From the NCBI GenBank assembly GCA_947591105.1, contig CANQDL010000004.1, forward strand, positions 1-46,101: a stretch of DNA of 46,101 nt, given 5' to 3'. Of the stretch, positions 25,272 through 34,231 are shown piece after piece. The stretch is from an uncultured Oscillospiraceae bacterium. GTDB taxonomy: Bacteria > Bacillota > Clostridia > Oscillospirales > Oscillospiraceae. A program made the translations under genes and the position numbers. The notes beneath the pieces were generated by a model. It was not told the DNA's origin and did not search any database. It saw only the letters and a program-made list of their open reading frames with translations. The first letter of the stretch is position 1; each line of letters begins with the position of its first letter.

Positions 25272-26198
25272 ATGAAGAAGATCACATCGTTTGTCTTGGC
25301 CCTGATCCTGCTGCTGGGCCTGTGCGCGTCCGCCCTGGGGGCGGAGGAGCCCGCCGGGGAGATCCCCACGGAAGATCCCAGCGGCGCGGCCATAGAGGTG
25401 CCGGAGAAGATCGAGTCCATCGTGACCCTGGGGCCCTCTCTGGCGGAGATGGTGACGGCCCTGGGCCGCGCCGATCAGATCGTGGGGTACGACACCAACT
25501 GCCAGGGCCTGGAGGGCCTTGACCCGGACGCGGCGGTCTTTGACCTGATGGAGCCGGATATGGAGCAGCTGGCGGCCCTGGAGGCGGATCTGGTGCTGGT
25601 GACCAACATGTCCCTGTACGACGAGCAGAGCCCCTTCCAGCCGCTGGTGGATCTGGGGGTGTGCGTGGCGTGCGTGCCCAACAGCGACAGCATCCAGGGC
25701 ATCGAGCGGGACATCGCCTTCGTGGCGGCCGTGCTGGGCGAGCAGCAGGCCGGCCAGGAGCTGATCGGCCAGATGCAGGAGAAGATCGACCGCATCGCCG
25801 CCATCGGTCAGACCATCCCGGATGGGGAGCGCAAGAGCGTCTATTTTGAGATATCCGCCGCGCCCTATATGTACAGCTTCGGCTCCCAGGTATACCTGGA
25901 CGAGATGATCGAGATCATCGGCGCGAAGAACATCCTGGCCGGCCAGGAGGGCTGGCTCTCCGTGGAGGCGGAGACGGTGGTGGCCGCCGACCCGGACGTG
26001 ATACTGACCAATGTGAACTATATCGACGACCCGGTGGGGGAGATCCTGTCCCGGGACGGCTGGGACGGGGTGCGCGCCGTGGCGGACGGGCAGGTCTATG
26101 CCATCGACGCAAACGCCTCGTCCGTGCCGGATCAGAACATCGTCACGGCCCTGGAGCAGATGGCCCAGGCCGTGTATCCGGAGTACTTCCAACCGTGA
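25272..26198 (+). CDS. btuF: ABC transporter cobalamin-binding protein, BtuF type
   Basis: Extracellular receptor that delivers corrinoid to the BtuCD-like channel. The protein has 308 residues from ATG 25272 (SD GGAGGAAAG); a longer upstream frame lies within the riboswitch terminator. MKKITSFVLALILLLGLCASALG is a signal peptide, probably cut before AEEPAG. The mature part shows the periplasmic-binding fold of class III: IESIVTLGPSLAEMVTALG, then IVGYDTNC, DLVLVTNMSLYDEQSP, and a C-terminal VRAVADGQVYAIDAN. The Cys at residue 18 follows Leu and is not a good lipobox, so anchoring is unclear, which is unusual in a Gram-positive cell. Siderophore binding would look similar; the upstream riboswitch favours cobalamin. 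Confidence 0.88.
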   Translation: MKKITSFVLALILLLGLCASALGAEEPAGEIPTEDPSGAAIEVPEKIESIVTLGPSLAEMVTALGRADQIVGYDTNCQGLEGLDPDAAVFDLMEPDMEQLAALEADLVLVTNMSLYDEQSPFQPLVDLGVCVACVPNSDSIQGIERDIAFVAAVLGEQQAGQELIGQMQEKIDRIAAIGQTIPDGERKSVYFEISAAPYMYSFGSQVYLDEMIEIIGAKNILAGQEGWLSVEAETVVAADPDVILTNVNYIDDPVGEILSRDGWDGVRAVADGQVYAIDANASSVPDQNIVTALEQMAQAVYPEYFQP

Positions 26199-27223
26199 AG
26201 ACCCGGGGAAAAATGGCGCTGCTGGCGGCCGCCGCGCTGGCAAGTCTGGCGGCGGGCGTGGCCGTGGGCAGCGTCAATATCCCCCTGGGGGACGTTATCT
26301 CCATTCTGGCAAGCCGCCTGTTCGGGGCGGCTTTGCCGGAGCGGATCGGCGCGGTGTTTCCCGCCATGGTGATGGACATGCGCCTGCCCCGGGTGCTGCT
26401 GGCCTTTCTCACGGGGGCGGCTCTGGCCGCCTCCGGCACGGTCATGCAGTCCGTGCTGCAAAATCCGCTGGCCTCGCCCTTCGGGCTGGGGGTGTCCTCC
26501 GGAGCCGGGCTGGGCGCGGCCATCGTGATCGTGACGGGCCTGGGCGCCGGGGCGGGGCGGATGTTCGCCCTGCCGGCGGCCAGTCTGGCGCTGGCGCTGG
26601 GGACGGTGTTTTTTGTGCTGTGGGCGGCGGGACGGATCGACCGGAGCCTGGGCGGGGTGACCATCGTGCTGGTGGGGATGGTGGCGAGCCTTTTCTTCAA
26701 CGCCGTGATGAATATGCTGGCCACCCTGTCCCCCTCCTACGCCCAGCGGATCAACCTGTGGCTGCTGGGCAGCTTCTCCATGCGGGAGTGGCCCAGCGTG
26801 TGGGTGCTGCTGCCGGTGACCGGGCTGGGGCTGTGCTATTTTCAGCGGTATGCCCGGGAGCTGGACGTGATGAGCTTCGGCCAGGAGCAGGCCCAGGCCC
26901 TGGGGGTGGATCTGCGCCGGTGCAAGATCGGGCTGATATGCGCGGTGGCAGTGCTGACCGGCACGGCGGTGTCCTTCGTGGGTGTCATCGGGTTTGTGGA
27001 TCTGATCGCGCCCCACGTGGTGCGCCGGTTCTTCGGCGCGTCCCACCGGAAGACCCTGCCCGCCAGCGCCCTGTTCGGCGGCACGTTCATGGTGCTGTGC
27101 GACCTGGCCGCCCGGACGCTGACGCCGCCCCGGGAGATCCCCATCGGCTCCATCACCGCGCTGCTGGGGGCGCCCTTTTTCCTGTATATCTATTTTTCCG
27201 GCAGAAGGAGGCGGGGGCCATGA
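26195..27223 (+). CDS. btuC: ABC transporter permease, FecCD/BtuC family
   Basis: Membrane channel of the corrinoid importer, 342 residues with about ten helices. Family words include MDMRLPRVLLAFLTGAALAASG (in part, about residues 59-80), MQSVLQNPLASPFGLGVSSGAGLGA (in part), VGVIGFVDLIAPHVVR and the coupling-helix region that precedes it. The frame begins with a GTG at 26195 that overlaps the btuF stop by four bases; an ATG at 26213 with GGGGAAAA in front is an equally good start, giving 336 residues. Its end overlaps the ATPase start (ATGA). Confidence 0.93.
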   Translation: MKTRGKMALLAAAALASLAAGVAVGSVNIPLGDVISILASRLFGAALPERIGAVFPAMVMDMRLPRVLLAFLTGAALAASGTVMQSVLQNPLASPFGLGVSSGAGLGAAIVIVTGLGAGAGRMFALPAASLALALGTVFFVLWAAGRIDRSLGGVTIVLVGMVASLFFNAVMNMLATLSPSYAQRINLWLLGSFSMREWPSVWVLLPVTGLGLCYFQRYARELDVMSFGQEQAQALGVDLRRCKIGLICAVAVLTGTAVSFVGVIGFVDLIAPHVVRRFFGASHRKTLPASALFGGTFMVLCDLAARTLTPPREIPIGSITALLGAPFFLYIYFSGRRRRGP

Positions 27224-27978
27224 TGCTGCAAGCGCGGGGACTGACCTGCGGCTACGGCGGCCCGGCCGTGGTGCGGGACGTGTCCTTTGACCTGGGGGAG
27301 GGGGAGCGGCTGTGCGTGCTGGGGCCCAATGGCTGCGGAAAGACCACCCTGCTGCGGGCCCTGGCGGGACTGCTGCCTTACAGCGGACAGGTGCTGGTGT
27401 GCGGCGCGGACGCAAAGGGACTCTCCCGGCGGGAGCTCTCCCTGCGGGTGGGGATGATGAGCCAGCTCTCCCCGGTGTACTTTGCCTATACGGTCTATGA
27501 GACGGTGATGCTGGGCCGCTACGCCCACCAGAGCGGGGGACTGCTGGAGCGGGAGTCGGAGGACGACCGGCGGGCCGTGCGCCGGAGTCTGGAGCGCACG
27601 GGACTGTGGCCTCTGCGGGATCGGCTGATCACCCACCTGTCCGGCGGACAGCTGCAGCGGGTGTTTCTGGCCCGCACCTTCGCCCAGGAGCCGGCGGTGA
27701 TATTGCTGGACGAGCCCACCAACCACCTGGATCTGAAATACCAGGCGGAGCTGACGGAGAGTCTGCGGGACTGGTCTGCCCGGGAGGGCCGGGGCGTGGT
27801 GGGGGTGTTTCACGACATCAGCCTGGCCCTGGATTTCGCCGACAGGGTGCTGCTGATGCGGGACGGGACGATCCTGTCCCAGACGCCGGCGGCGGCGGTG
27901 GAGCGGCGGACGCTCAGCCGGATCTACGACATGGACGTGGGGGCGTATATGCAAAAGCTGCTGGGACGGTGGCAGTGA
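27220..27978 (+). CDS. btuD: ABC transporter ATP-binding protein, BtuD/FepC type
   Basis: ATPase that powers the corrinoid importer, 252 residues. Walker A is GPNGCGKTT (about residues 35-43), the signature LSGGQLQRV (about 138-146), Walker B VILLDEPTNHLD (about 159-170) and the switch His is in VGVFHDISLAL. ATG 27220 overlaps the permease stop and follows AAGGAGG; a second ATG lies directly after it. It is the last gene of the riboswitch-controlled operon. A moderate promoter for the next operon lies 65 bases downstream; no clear terminator separates them. Confidence 0.94.
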   Translation: MMLQARGLTCGYGGPAVVRDVSFDLGEGERLCVLGPNGCGKTTLLRALAGLLPYSGQVLVCGADAKGLSRRELSLRVGMMSQLSPVYFAYTVYETVMLGRYAHQSGGLLERESEDDRRAVRRSLERTGLWPLRDRLITHLSGGQLQRVFLARTFAQEPAVILLDEPTNHLDLKYQAELTESLRDWSAREGRGVVGVFHDISLALDFADRVLLMRDGTILSQTPAAAVERRTLSRIYDMDVGAYMQKLLGRWQ

Positions 27979-28043
27979 GGCGAAAAGGGCGGCCGTCGGG
28001 GAAAAATTAAAGATTTCTTAAGAAGAATCGGGCTCCCTGGGTG

Positions 28044-28072
28044 TTGCGCGAAAGGGTGTATCGTGGTAAAAT
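28044..28072 (+). promoter_or_regulatory. Candidate promoter of the surface-modification operon
   Basis: TTGCGC (28044-28049), a 17-base spacer, TAAAAT (28067-28072), about 30 bases before the first start codon. A ten-base palindrome TTCTTAAGAA lies just upstream near 28015-28024. Confidence 0.55.
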
Positions 28073-28109
28073 AAGTAGTTGTGAATACGCAGACGGGAAG
28101 GTCAACGAT

Positions 28110-29465
28110 ATGCCCCAGAACAATACCCAGGACAACAGAGACAGGCAGGCGGCCAGACGGGCGGCGTACCTGCGCCGCCGCCGGGCGCACCGGCGGGCGG
28201 TGGCGAGTATGCTGCTGTGCCTGGTGCTGGCTGTCGTCGCCGTCGTGCTGGCGGTACGGACGCTGCGCCCGGTGCACGGCGCTACTGTGGAGGCGGGCCA
28301 GAGCGTGACGCCGGCGATGTTTGTCCGATCGGTGGGCGCGGACACGTCCTTCGGGCCGAACAACCCCGCCATCGACACGTCTGTGCCGGGGGAGTATGAT
28401 ATACAGATCTTTCACAACGGCAAGCTCCACGATGTGACTCTCAAGGTGCGGGACACCACCCCGCCCGCCGCCGAGGGCAAGACGGTGGTGGCGCCCTTCG
28501 GGGAGCTTCCGGCGGCGGCCGACTGCGTGGAGAACGTGCAGGACGTGAGCGCCGTGACGGCCCAGTGGAAGAAGGAGCCCGACATGGAGAAGGTGGACGA
28601 GCCCCAGTCCGCCGTGGTGCGCCTTACGGACGCCCAGGGCAACCGGGCCGACGTGCCGGTGCAGGTCACGGTGCGGTATGACGCCGTGCCGCCGGTGATC
28701 ACCGGGGCGAAGGATATCAAGGCCTTTCTGGGGGACAGCATCGCCTACCGGGACGGGGTGACCGTGACGGACGACACCGACGCGGCCCCGGAGCTGTCCA
28801 TCGACAGCAGCCAGGTGAATATCAACGCCGAGGGGGTCTACACGGCTACCTATACCGCCGCCGACCAGTCCGGCAACACCACCAGCGTGAGCGTGAACGT
28901 GTCGATCACGGAAAAGCCCTCGGACTACGTGGAGGAGGAAGAGGCCTACCAGGTGGCCCAGGAGTACTACGATCAGCTCATTGACGAGGACATGACCGAC
29001 TTTGAGAAGGCCTATGCCATCTACCACTGGGTGAAGGACTATATCTACTATGTGGATCACTCCGAGCACGAGTACTGGACGGTGGGCGCCAAGCAGGCGT
29101 TCACGGAGTTGGCGGGGGACTGCTTTATCTACTATTCCGCGGCCAAGTGCCTGCTGAACATGGCGGGGATCAAAAATTACGACGTGGTCAAGAGCGACAC
29201 CTCCCGCTCCTCCCACTTCTGGCTTCTGGTGGATCTGGGCTACGGCTGGTACCACTTTGACGCCTGCCCCCGGGTGGGGGATACGCCGGATCACACCTTC
29301 ATGCTGACGGACGAGGAGATGCAGACCTACTCCCAGCTGCACGACAACAGCAACGTATTCGATCCCACCCTCTATCCGGAGCGGGCCACCCAGTCCGTGC
29401 AGCAGTGGGTGCATTATGAGAGCAACACGGTCTCCGAGCCAAAGCTGGCGGGCGCGAACGGGTGA
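28110..29465 (+). CDS. Membrane-anchored transglutaminase-like protein with Ig-like domains (copy 1)
   Basis: The protein has 451 residues. A basic N-terminus (RRRRAHRRAV) precedes one membrane helix (about residues 32-51), leaving the rest outside the cell. Two beta-sandwich repeats follow, the second of the DUF5011 type (FLGDSIAYRDGVTVTDD ... GVYTATYTAADQSGN). The C-terminal domain is transglutaminase-like, with a Cys-His-Asp triad: GDCF (Cys338), SSHFW (His369) and YHFDACP (Asp384). Such domains act as cysteine peptidases, cross-linkers or amidases on the cell surface; the reaction is unknown. ATG 28110 was chosen over an upstream in-frame ATG because of GGGAAGG and the promoter. It overlaps the next gene by four bases and is its tandem duplicate. 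Confidence 0.88.
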   Translation: MPQNNTQDNRDRQAARRAAYLRRRRAHRRAVASMLLCLVLAVVAVVLAVRTLRPVHGATVEAGQSVTPAMFVRSVGADTSFGPNNPAIDTSVPGEYDIQIFHNGKLHDVTLKVRDTTPPAAEGKTVVAPFGELPAAADCVENVQDVSAVTAQWKKEPDMEKVDEPQSAVVRLTDAQGNRADVPVQVTVRYDAVPPVITGAKDIKAFLGDSIAYRDGVTVTDDTDAAPELSIDSSQVNINAEGVYTATYTAADQSGNTTSVSVNVSITEKPSDYVEEEEAYQVAQEYYDQLIDEDMTDFEKAYAIYHWVKDYIYYVDHSEHEYWTVGAKQAFTELAGDCFIYYSAAKCLLNMAGIKNYDVVKSDTSRSSHFWLLVDLGYGWYHFDACPRVGDTPDHTFMLTDEEMQTYSQLHDNSNVFDPTLYPERATQSVQQWVHYESNTVSEPKLAGANG

Positions 29466-30832
29466 GCGGCAGTCATTCTGAACCGGCGCGCCGGGGCACG
29501 TCCCGGGCGGGCGCCGGACGACGCCGCTCCCCCGGACGGCGGGCCCTTGGCTGGCTGGGGCGGCTTCTGGCCGGTCTGCTGGTGCTTCTGGGCGGGGCGG
29601 TGCTGCTGTCCCAGCCGGACGCGGTACGGGGCGCGGTCATGGAGGCGGGCGATACCCTCAGCCTGGATATGTTCATGAATGAGAGCGTAAAGGACGGCGG
29701 CCTGGGCCAGGATCTGTTCGACATCACCGAGGACACCAGCTTCGGCCCCGGCGTCGCCTCCATCGACACCACCCGGCCCGGCCGGTACGAGGTGCAGATC
29801 CTCCACCGGGGGGCCATGTACCGGGTGCCCCTTCTGATCGAGGACACCACGGCCCCCGCCGCGGACGCCAAGCCCCTCACCCGGCTCTATGACGGGGTTC
29901 GGGTGGACGTATACGACTGCCTGGAGAACATCCGGGACGTCACCGCCGTGACGGCTGTCTGGGCCCAGGAGCCCGACATCGAGCGGGACGGGGAGCAGAC
30001 CGCCGTGGCGCGCCTGACGGACGAGGCCGGCAACAGCACCGACGTGACGGTGCCGGTCACCATCATCCACGACACCACCGCCCCCGTGATCCAGGGCGCC
30101 CATGACATTGACATCTTCCTGGGGGACAGCATCGCCTACCGGGACGGGGTGACCGTGACGGACGACATCGACCCCAACCCCACCCTGACCATCGACAACA
30201 GCGGGGTGGATCTGAACGCCGAGGGGACGTATACGGCCACCTACACCGCCGCCGACCAGTCCGGCAACACCTCCAGCGTGTCCGTGACGGTGACCATCAC
30301 GAAAAAGATCGTGATCCCTCCCGCGGAGCAGGAGGTCTACGCCCTGGCCCAGCCCTATTACGACGACATCATCACCGACGATATGACCGATATGGAGAAG
30401 GCGTTCGCCATCTACTGGTGGGTGCTGACCCATATCAACTACAGGGACAGTTCCGATCACGCCAGCTGGACGGACGGGGCCAAGCAGGCCTTCACGAAGC
30501 GCTACGGGGACTGCTTCACCTTCTTTGCCGCGGCCAAGTGTCTGCTGAACATGGCGGGGATCGAGAATCTGGACGTGGTCAAAAGCGACACCTCCCATTC
30601 CTCCCACTTCTGGCTTCTCATCAATCTGGGCTACGGCTGGTACCACTTTGACGCCTGCCCACGGCTGGGCAGCGGCGATAATTTCTTCATGGTGACGGAC
30701 GAGGAGCTGGAGGCCTATTCCTCCCGGCATTACAATTCCCACGTATTCGACCACTCCCTCTACCCGGAGCGGGCCACCCAGTCGGTGCAGGATAAGATCA
30801 GCTATAGCCAACGCAAGATCCTGGAGCCGTGA
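29462..30832 (+). CDS. Membrane-anchored transglutaminase-like protein with Ig-like domains (copy 2)
   Basis: The protein has 456 residues with the same layout as its upstream neighbour. The N-terminus is Arg-rich and twice as long before one membrane helix (about residues 26-49); two beta-sandwich repeats and a transglutaminase-like domain follow, with Cys351 (GDCFTFF), His382 (SSHFW) and Asp397 (YHFDACP). The start is a GTG at 29462 overlapping the previous stop, so translation is coupled. Some stretches are identical to copy 1 at the DNA level (see 30119-30167), while the N-terminal half has drifted. All triad residues are kept in both, so both are probably active. It leads directly into the DltA-like gene, suggesting that the substrate or product of the transglutaminase step meets the esterified amino acid. 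Confidence 0.87.
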   Translation: MSGSHSEPARRGTSRAGAGRRRSPGRRALGWLGRLLAGLLVLLGGAVLLSQPDAVRGAVMEAGDTLSLDMFMNESVKDGGLGQDLFDITEDTSFGPGVASIDTTRPGRYEVQILHRGAMYRVPLLIEDTTAPAADAKPLTRLYDGVRVDVYDCLENIRDVTAVTAVWAQEPDIERDGEQTAVARLTDEAGNSTDVTVPVTIIHDTTAPVIQGAHDIDIFLGDSIAYRDGVTVTDDIDPNPTLTIDNSGVDLNAEGTYTATYTAADQSGNTSSVSVTVTITKKIVIPPAEQEVYALAQPYYDDIITDDMTDMEKAFAIYWWVLTHINYRDSSDHASWTDGAKQAFTKRYGDCFTFFAAAKCLLNMAGIENLDVVKSDTSHSSHFWLLINLGYGWYHFDACPRLGSGDNFFMVTDEELEAYSSRHYNSHVFDHSLYPERATQSVQDKISYSQRKILEP

Positions 30833-30864
30833 GAGGCGTTCCGCTTCCGACAGAAAGGCGCGAT

Positions 30865-32388
30865 ATGCAGCAGACGAACGTATTGGAATATCTGGAGCAG
30901 ACGGTGGGCCGGGTGCCGGACAAGACCGCCTTTGCCGACGACACCGAGGCCATGACCTTTGCCCAGGTCTATAGGGACAGCCGCGCCATCGGCAGCGCCC
31001 TGGCCCGGCGGGGCCTGGAGCGGGAGCCGGTGGTGGTGTTCATGCCCAAGCACCCCCGGACGGTCACCGCGTTTTTCGGCTGCGTCTACGGGGGGAGCCA
31101 CTATGTGCCCATCGACGAGGAGATGCCCCGCTTCCGTATCGAGCTGATCCTGGAGAATCTGCGCGCCCGGATGATGATATGCCACAGCGAGAGCGACCGG
31201 CAGCTGGCCCGGGACTTCGGCTTTGACGGGGAGATCGCCCTGTACGAGCAGCTGGCCGCCGAGCCGGAGGACGAGGCGCTTCTGGCCCAGATCCGGGATC
31301 GGCAGCTGGACACCGATCCCATCTATGTGGTGTTCACCTCCGGCTCCACGGGCATACCCAAGGGGGTGGCCGCCTGCCACCGGTCGGTGATCGACTACAT
31401 CGAAAACCTCAGCCAGGTGCTGGGCTTTGACGAGAATACCCGGTTTGCCAACCAGACGCCGCTGTATTTCGACGCCTGTCTGAAGGAGCTCTATCCCACG
31501 CTGAAATTCGGCGCCACCACCTACCTGGTGCCGAAGCAGCTTTTCATGTTCCCCGTAAAGCTGGTGGAGTATCTCAACGAGCACCGGATCAACACCATCT
31601 GCTGGGTGGTCTCGGCGCTGACCACGATCTCCGCCCTGCGCACCTTTGAGAAGGTCAAACCCCAGTACCTGCACACCGTGGCCTTCGGCAGCGAGGTGTT
31701 TCCCATCCGCCAGTTCGATCTCTGGCGGCAGGCCCTGCCCCAGGCGCGGTTTATCAACCTCTACGGCCCCACCGAGGCCACCGGCATGTGCTGCTATTAT
31801 GAGGTGGATCGCCCCTTTGCCCTGGACGAGGTCATGCCCATCGGCCGGCCCTTCCACAACACGGAGATCCTGCTGCTGGGCCAGGACGACAAGCCCGTGG
31901 CCCCCGGCCAGGTGGGGGAGATCTGCGTGCGGGGCACGTCCCTGACCCTGGGCTACTACCGGGATTTTGCCCGGACAGGGGAGGCGTTCGTGCAGAACCC
32001 TCTCAACGACCGGTACCCGGAGCTCATATACCGCACGGGGGATCTGGCCCGGCGCAACGAGCGGGGCGAGCTGGTGTTCGTCTCCCGGAAGGATCACCAG
32101 ATCAAACACATGGGCCACCGGATCGAGCTGGGGGAGATCGAGGTGAACGTCGATCTGCTGGAGCCCATACGGGCCTCCTGCTGCATCTATGATAAGCAGA
32201 AGGGAAAGATCATCCTCTATTACGAGGGGGATATGACCGCCGCGGAGCTGGTGTCCGCCCTGAAACAGCGGCTGCCCCGCTATATGCTGCCCAATCTGGT
32301 GCTGCCTCTGGAGCGGATGCCCCTGACGGCCAACGGAAAGCTTGACCGCACCGCCCTGCAGCGGATGTATGAAGACGGGAAAGAATGA
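30865..32388 (+). CDS. DltA-like amino acid adenylating ligase
   Basis: Activates an amino acid with ATP and loads it on the carrier protein encoded next. The protein has 507 residues from ATG 30865 (SD AAAGGCG). ANL superfamily motifs are all present: TSGSTGIPKG (about 158-167), NLYGPTEATG, YRTGDLARRN, and the C-terminal NGKLDRTAL with catalytic Lys492. LYFDACLKELYPTL retains the Asp (203) expected to hold the substrate amino group. In known DltA enzymes the pocket segment reads FCGE, with a Cys that contributes to D-alanine selection; here it reads FGSE (Gly275). The gene is therefore DltA-like by sequence and context, but D-alanine as substrate is not assured. Confidence 0.85.
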   Translation: MQQTNVLEYLEQTVGRVPDKTAFADDTEAMTFAQVYRDSRAIGSALARRGLEREPVVVFMPKHPRTVTAFFGCVYGGSHYVPIDEEMPRFRIELILENLRARMMICHSESDRQLARDFGFDGEIALYEQLAAEPEDEALLAQIRDRQLDTDPIYVVFTSGSTGIPKGVAACHRSVIDYIENLSQVLGFDENTRFANQTPLYFDACLKELYPTLKFGATTYLVPKQLFMFPVKLVEYLNEHRINTICWVVSALTTISALRTFEKVKPQYLHTVAFGSEVFPIRQFDLWRQALPQARFINLYGPTEATGMCCYYEVDRPFALDEVMPIGRPFHNTEILLLGQDDKPVAPGQVGEICVRGTSLTLGYYRDFARTGEAFVQNPLNDRYPELIYRTGDLARRNERGELVFVSRKDHQIKHMGHRIELGEIEVNVDLLEPIRASCCIYDKQKGKIILYYEGDMTAAELVSALKQRLPRYMLPNLVLPLERMPLTANGKLDRTALQRMYEDGKE

Positions 32389-32411
32389 AAATAGGGAAAG
32401 GAATTTGAACC

Positions 32412-32639
32412 ATGGACGAACTGCTGGAGATACTGCGGAGCCTGCACCCGGATGTGGACTTTGCCGAGAGCGACCGGCTGGTGGACGACAAGATCCTGGA
32501 CTCCTTTGACATCGTCACCATCGTCGCGGAGATCTACGACGTATTCGGCGTGGCCGTGCCGGCGGAGGAGATCGTGCCGGCCAACTTCAACTCCGCCGAG
32601 GCGCTGTACGCGCTGGTGGAGCGGCTGGAGGACGAATAA
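32412..32639 (+). CDS. Acyl carrier protein, DltC-like
   Basis: Small acidic carrier of 75 residues. The phosphopantetheine attachment site is Ser31 in LDSFDIV, as in DltC and unlike the DSL motif of fatty-acid ACP. It would accept the aminoacyl group from the ligase encoded 23 bases upstream and present it to the MBOAT membrane protein encoded 6 bases downstream. The start ATG is preceded by AAAGGAA. A holo-ACP synthase encoded elsewhere must activate it. Confidence 0.9.
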   Translation: MDELLEILRSLHPDVDFAESDRLVDDKILDSFDIVTIVAEIYDVFGVAVPAEEIVPANFNSAEALYALVERLEDE

Positions 32640-32645
32640 GCCGGT

Positions 32646-34220
32646 ATGCTGTTCACGTCCTACGCCTTTGTGGGGTTTCTGGCGCTGGTGCTGCTGGGCT
32701 ATTATCTGGTGCCCGGCCGCTGGCAGTGGCCGCTGCTGCTGGCGGCCAGCTACGGGTTTTACTTTGCGGCCAGCCCCTATTACCTGCTGTTCATCCTGGT
32801 GACCACGGCGTCCACCTGGGTGGTGAGCGGCAGGCTCTCGGCCCTGACGGCGGAGCAGCAGGCGTATCTTGCCGCCAACGGCCAGCTGTCCCGGGAGGAG
32901 AAAAAGACCTACCGGGCCAGGATCAAAAAACGCAAGTGGGCGTGGCTTCTGGCCTGCCTCATTTTGAACATCGGCATCCTGTCCGTGACGAAGTACACCA
33001 ATTTTGTCATCCGCAACATCAGCCATCTGGTGGGTGGCGGGCTCAAGCCGGTGGATATGATCGTGCCCATGGGCATCTCCTTTTACACCTTCCAGACCAT
33101 GGGCTATATCATCGACGTGTACCGGGGCAAGCAGCAGGCCCAGCCCAATTTCTTCAAGCTGGCGCTGTTTGTCTCTTTCTTCCCCCAGCTGGTACAGGGG
33201 CCCATCAGCCGGTACGGCCAGCTGGCCCCGACCCTGTTCTCCCCCCACCGATTCGAGGAGAAGACCTTCTCCTTCGGCCTGATGCGCATACTTTGGGGCT
33301 ACTTCAAAAAGGTGGTGCTGGCCGACCGCATCCTGGCCGGCGTGAACACCCTGGTGCGCGATCCCGCCTATACGGGGGCGTATGTGTTCGTGGCCATGCT
33401 GTTTTACGCCTTTGAGCTCTACTGCGACTTCACCGGCGGCATCGACATCACCATCGGCATCGGCGAGGCCATGGGCATCCGCTTGCCGGAGAACTTCGAC
33501 TTGCCCTACTTCTCCAAAAACATCAAGGAGTACTGGAACCGCTGGCACATCACCATGGGTACTTGGTTTACGGACTATATCTTCTATCCCATCTCCGTGT
33601 GTGCGCCCATGCTCCGGCTGTCCAAGTGGTCGCGGGAGCATCTGGGACAGCAGGTGGGCAAGCGGGTGACGGTGTATCTGTCCAGCTTTGTGGTGTGGCT
33701 GGCCACCGGCATATGGCACGGGGCGGCCTGGAACTTTGTGGTTTGGGGCCTGGCGAACTATGTGGTCATCATGATCTCCCAGGAGCTGGAGCCGCTGTAT
33801 GAGCGGTTCCACCGGCGCTTTGCGGTGCGGGGCAAGGCTCCCTACGAGATCTTTCAGGTGGTGCGCACGATCCTTCTCATGAGCATGATCCGCATGTTCG
33901 ACTGCTACCGGGACGTGCCCCTGACCTTCGCCATGGTGGGCAGCATGTTCACCCGGTTCGACCCGGGGATCTTTGCCGACGGCTCTCTGCTGCAGATCGG
34001 TTTGAGCGGCGCGGACTATCTGGTGCTGGCTGTGGGATTTGCGGTGGTGCTGGGCGTGAGCCTCTTTAAGCTGAAGAGAGGCAGCGTGCGCCAGGCGCTG
34101 TATCAGAAGCCCGCCGGGGTATTTTACGGGACGATGGCGCTGCTGCTGGTGTGCACGGTGGTGTTTGGCGCCTACGGCGCCGGGTACGACTCGGCCCAGT
34201 TCATCTACAACCAGTTTTGA
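32646..34220 (+). CDS. MBOAT family membrane O-acyltransferase, DltB/AlgI type
   Basis: Integral membrane acyltransferase of 524 residues that transfers the carrier-bound acyl or aminoacyl group across or at the membrane. It has about ten or more helices and the family motifs EYWNRWHITMGTWF (His about 301) and GIWHGAAW (catalytic His358). It is longer than typical DltB and its wording is closer to AlgI/PatA-type enzymes, including FVSFFPQLVQGPISRY. It starts six bases after the carrier gene; a GGAGG lies inside the end of that gene. With the flanking ligase, carrier and SGNH protein it forms a complete Dlt-like set, though a DltX-type short peptide gene is not seen. Confidence 0.92.
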   Translation: MLFTSYAFVGFLALVLLGYYLVPGRWQWPLLLAASYGFYFAASPYYLLFILVTTASTWVVSGRLSALTAEQQAYLAANGQLSREEKKTYRARIKKRKWAWLLACLILNIGILSVTKYTNFVIRNISHLVGGGLKPVDMIVPMGISFYTFQTMGYIIDVYRGKQQAQPNFFKLALFVSFFPQLVQGPISRYGQLAPTLFSPHRFEEKTFSFGLMRILWGYFKKVVLADRILAGVNTLVRDPAYTGAYVFVAMLFYAFELYCDFTGGIDITIGIGEAMGIRLPENFDLPYFSKNIKEYWNRWHITMGTWFTDYIFYPISVCAPMLRLSKWSREHLGQQVGKRVTVYLSSFVVWLATGIWHGAAWNFVVWGLANYVVIMISQELEPLYERFHRRFAVRGKAPYEIFQVVRTILLMSMIRMFDCYRDVPLTFAMVGSMFTRFDPGIFADGSLLQIGLSGADYLVLAVGFAVVLGVSLFKLKRGSVRQALYQKPAGVFYGTMALLLVCTVVFGAYGAGYDSAQFIYNQF

Positions 34221-34231
34221 GGAGGCGGGCG

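Noticed and set aside
28015-28024. TTCTTAAGAA palindrome before the surface-modification operon
   Set aside because: A ten-base AT-rich palindrome is expected by chance, and no second copy is present.
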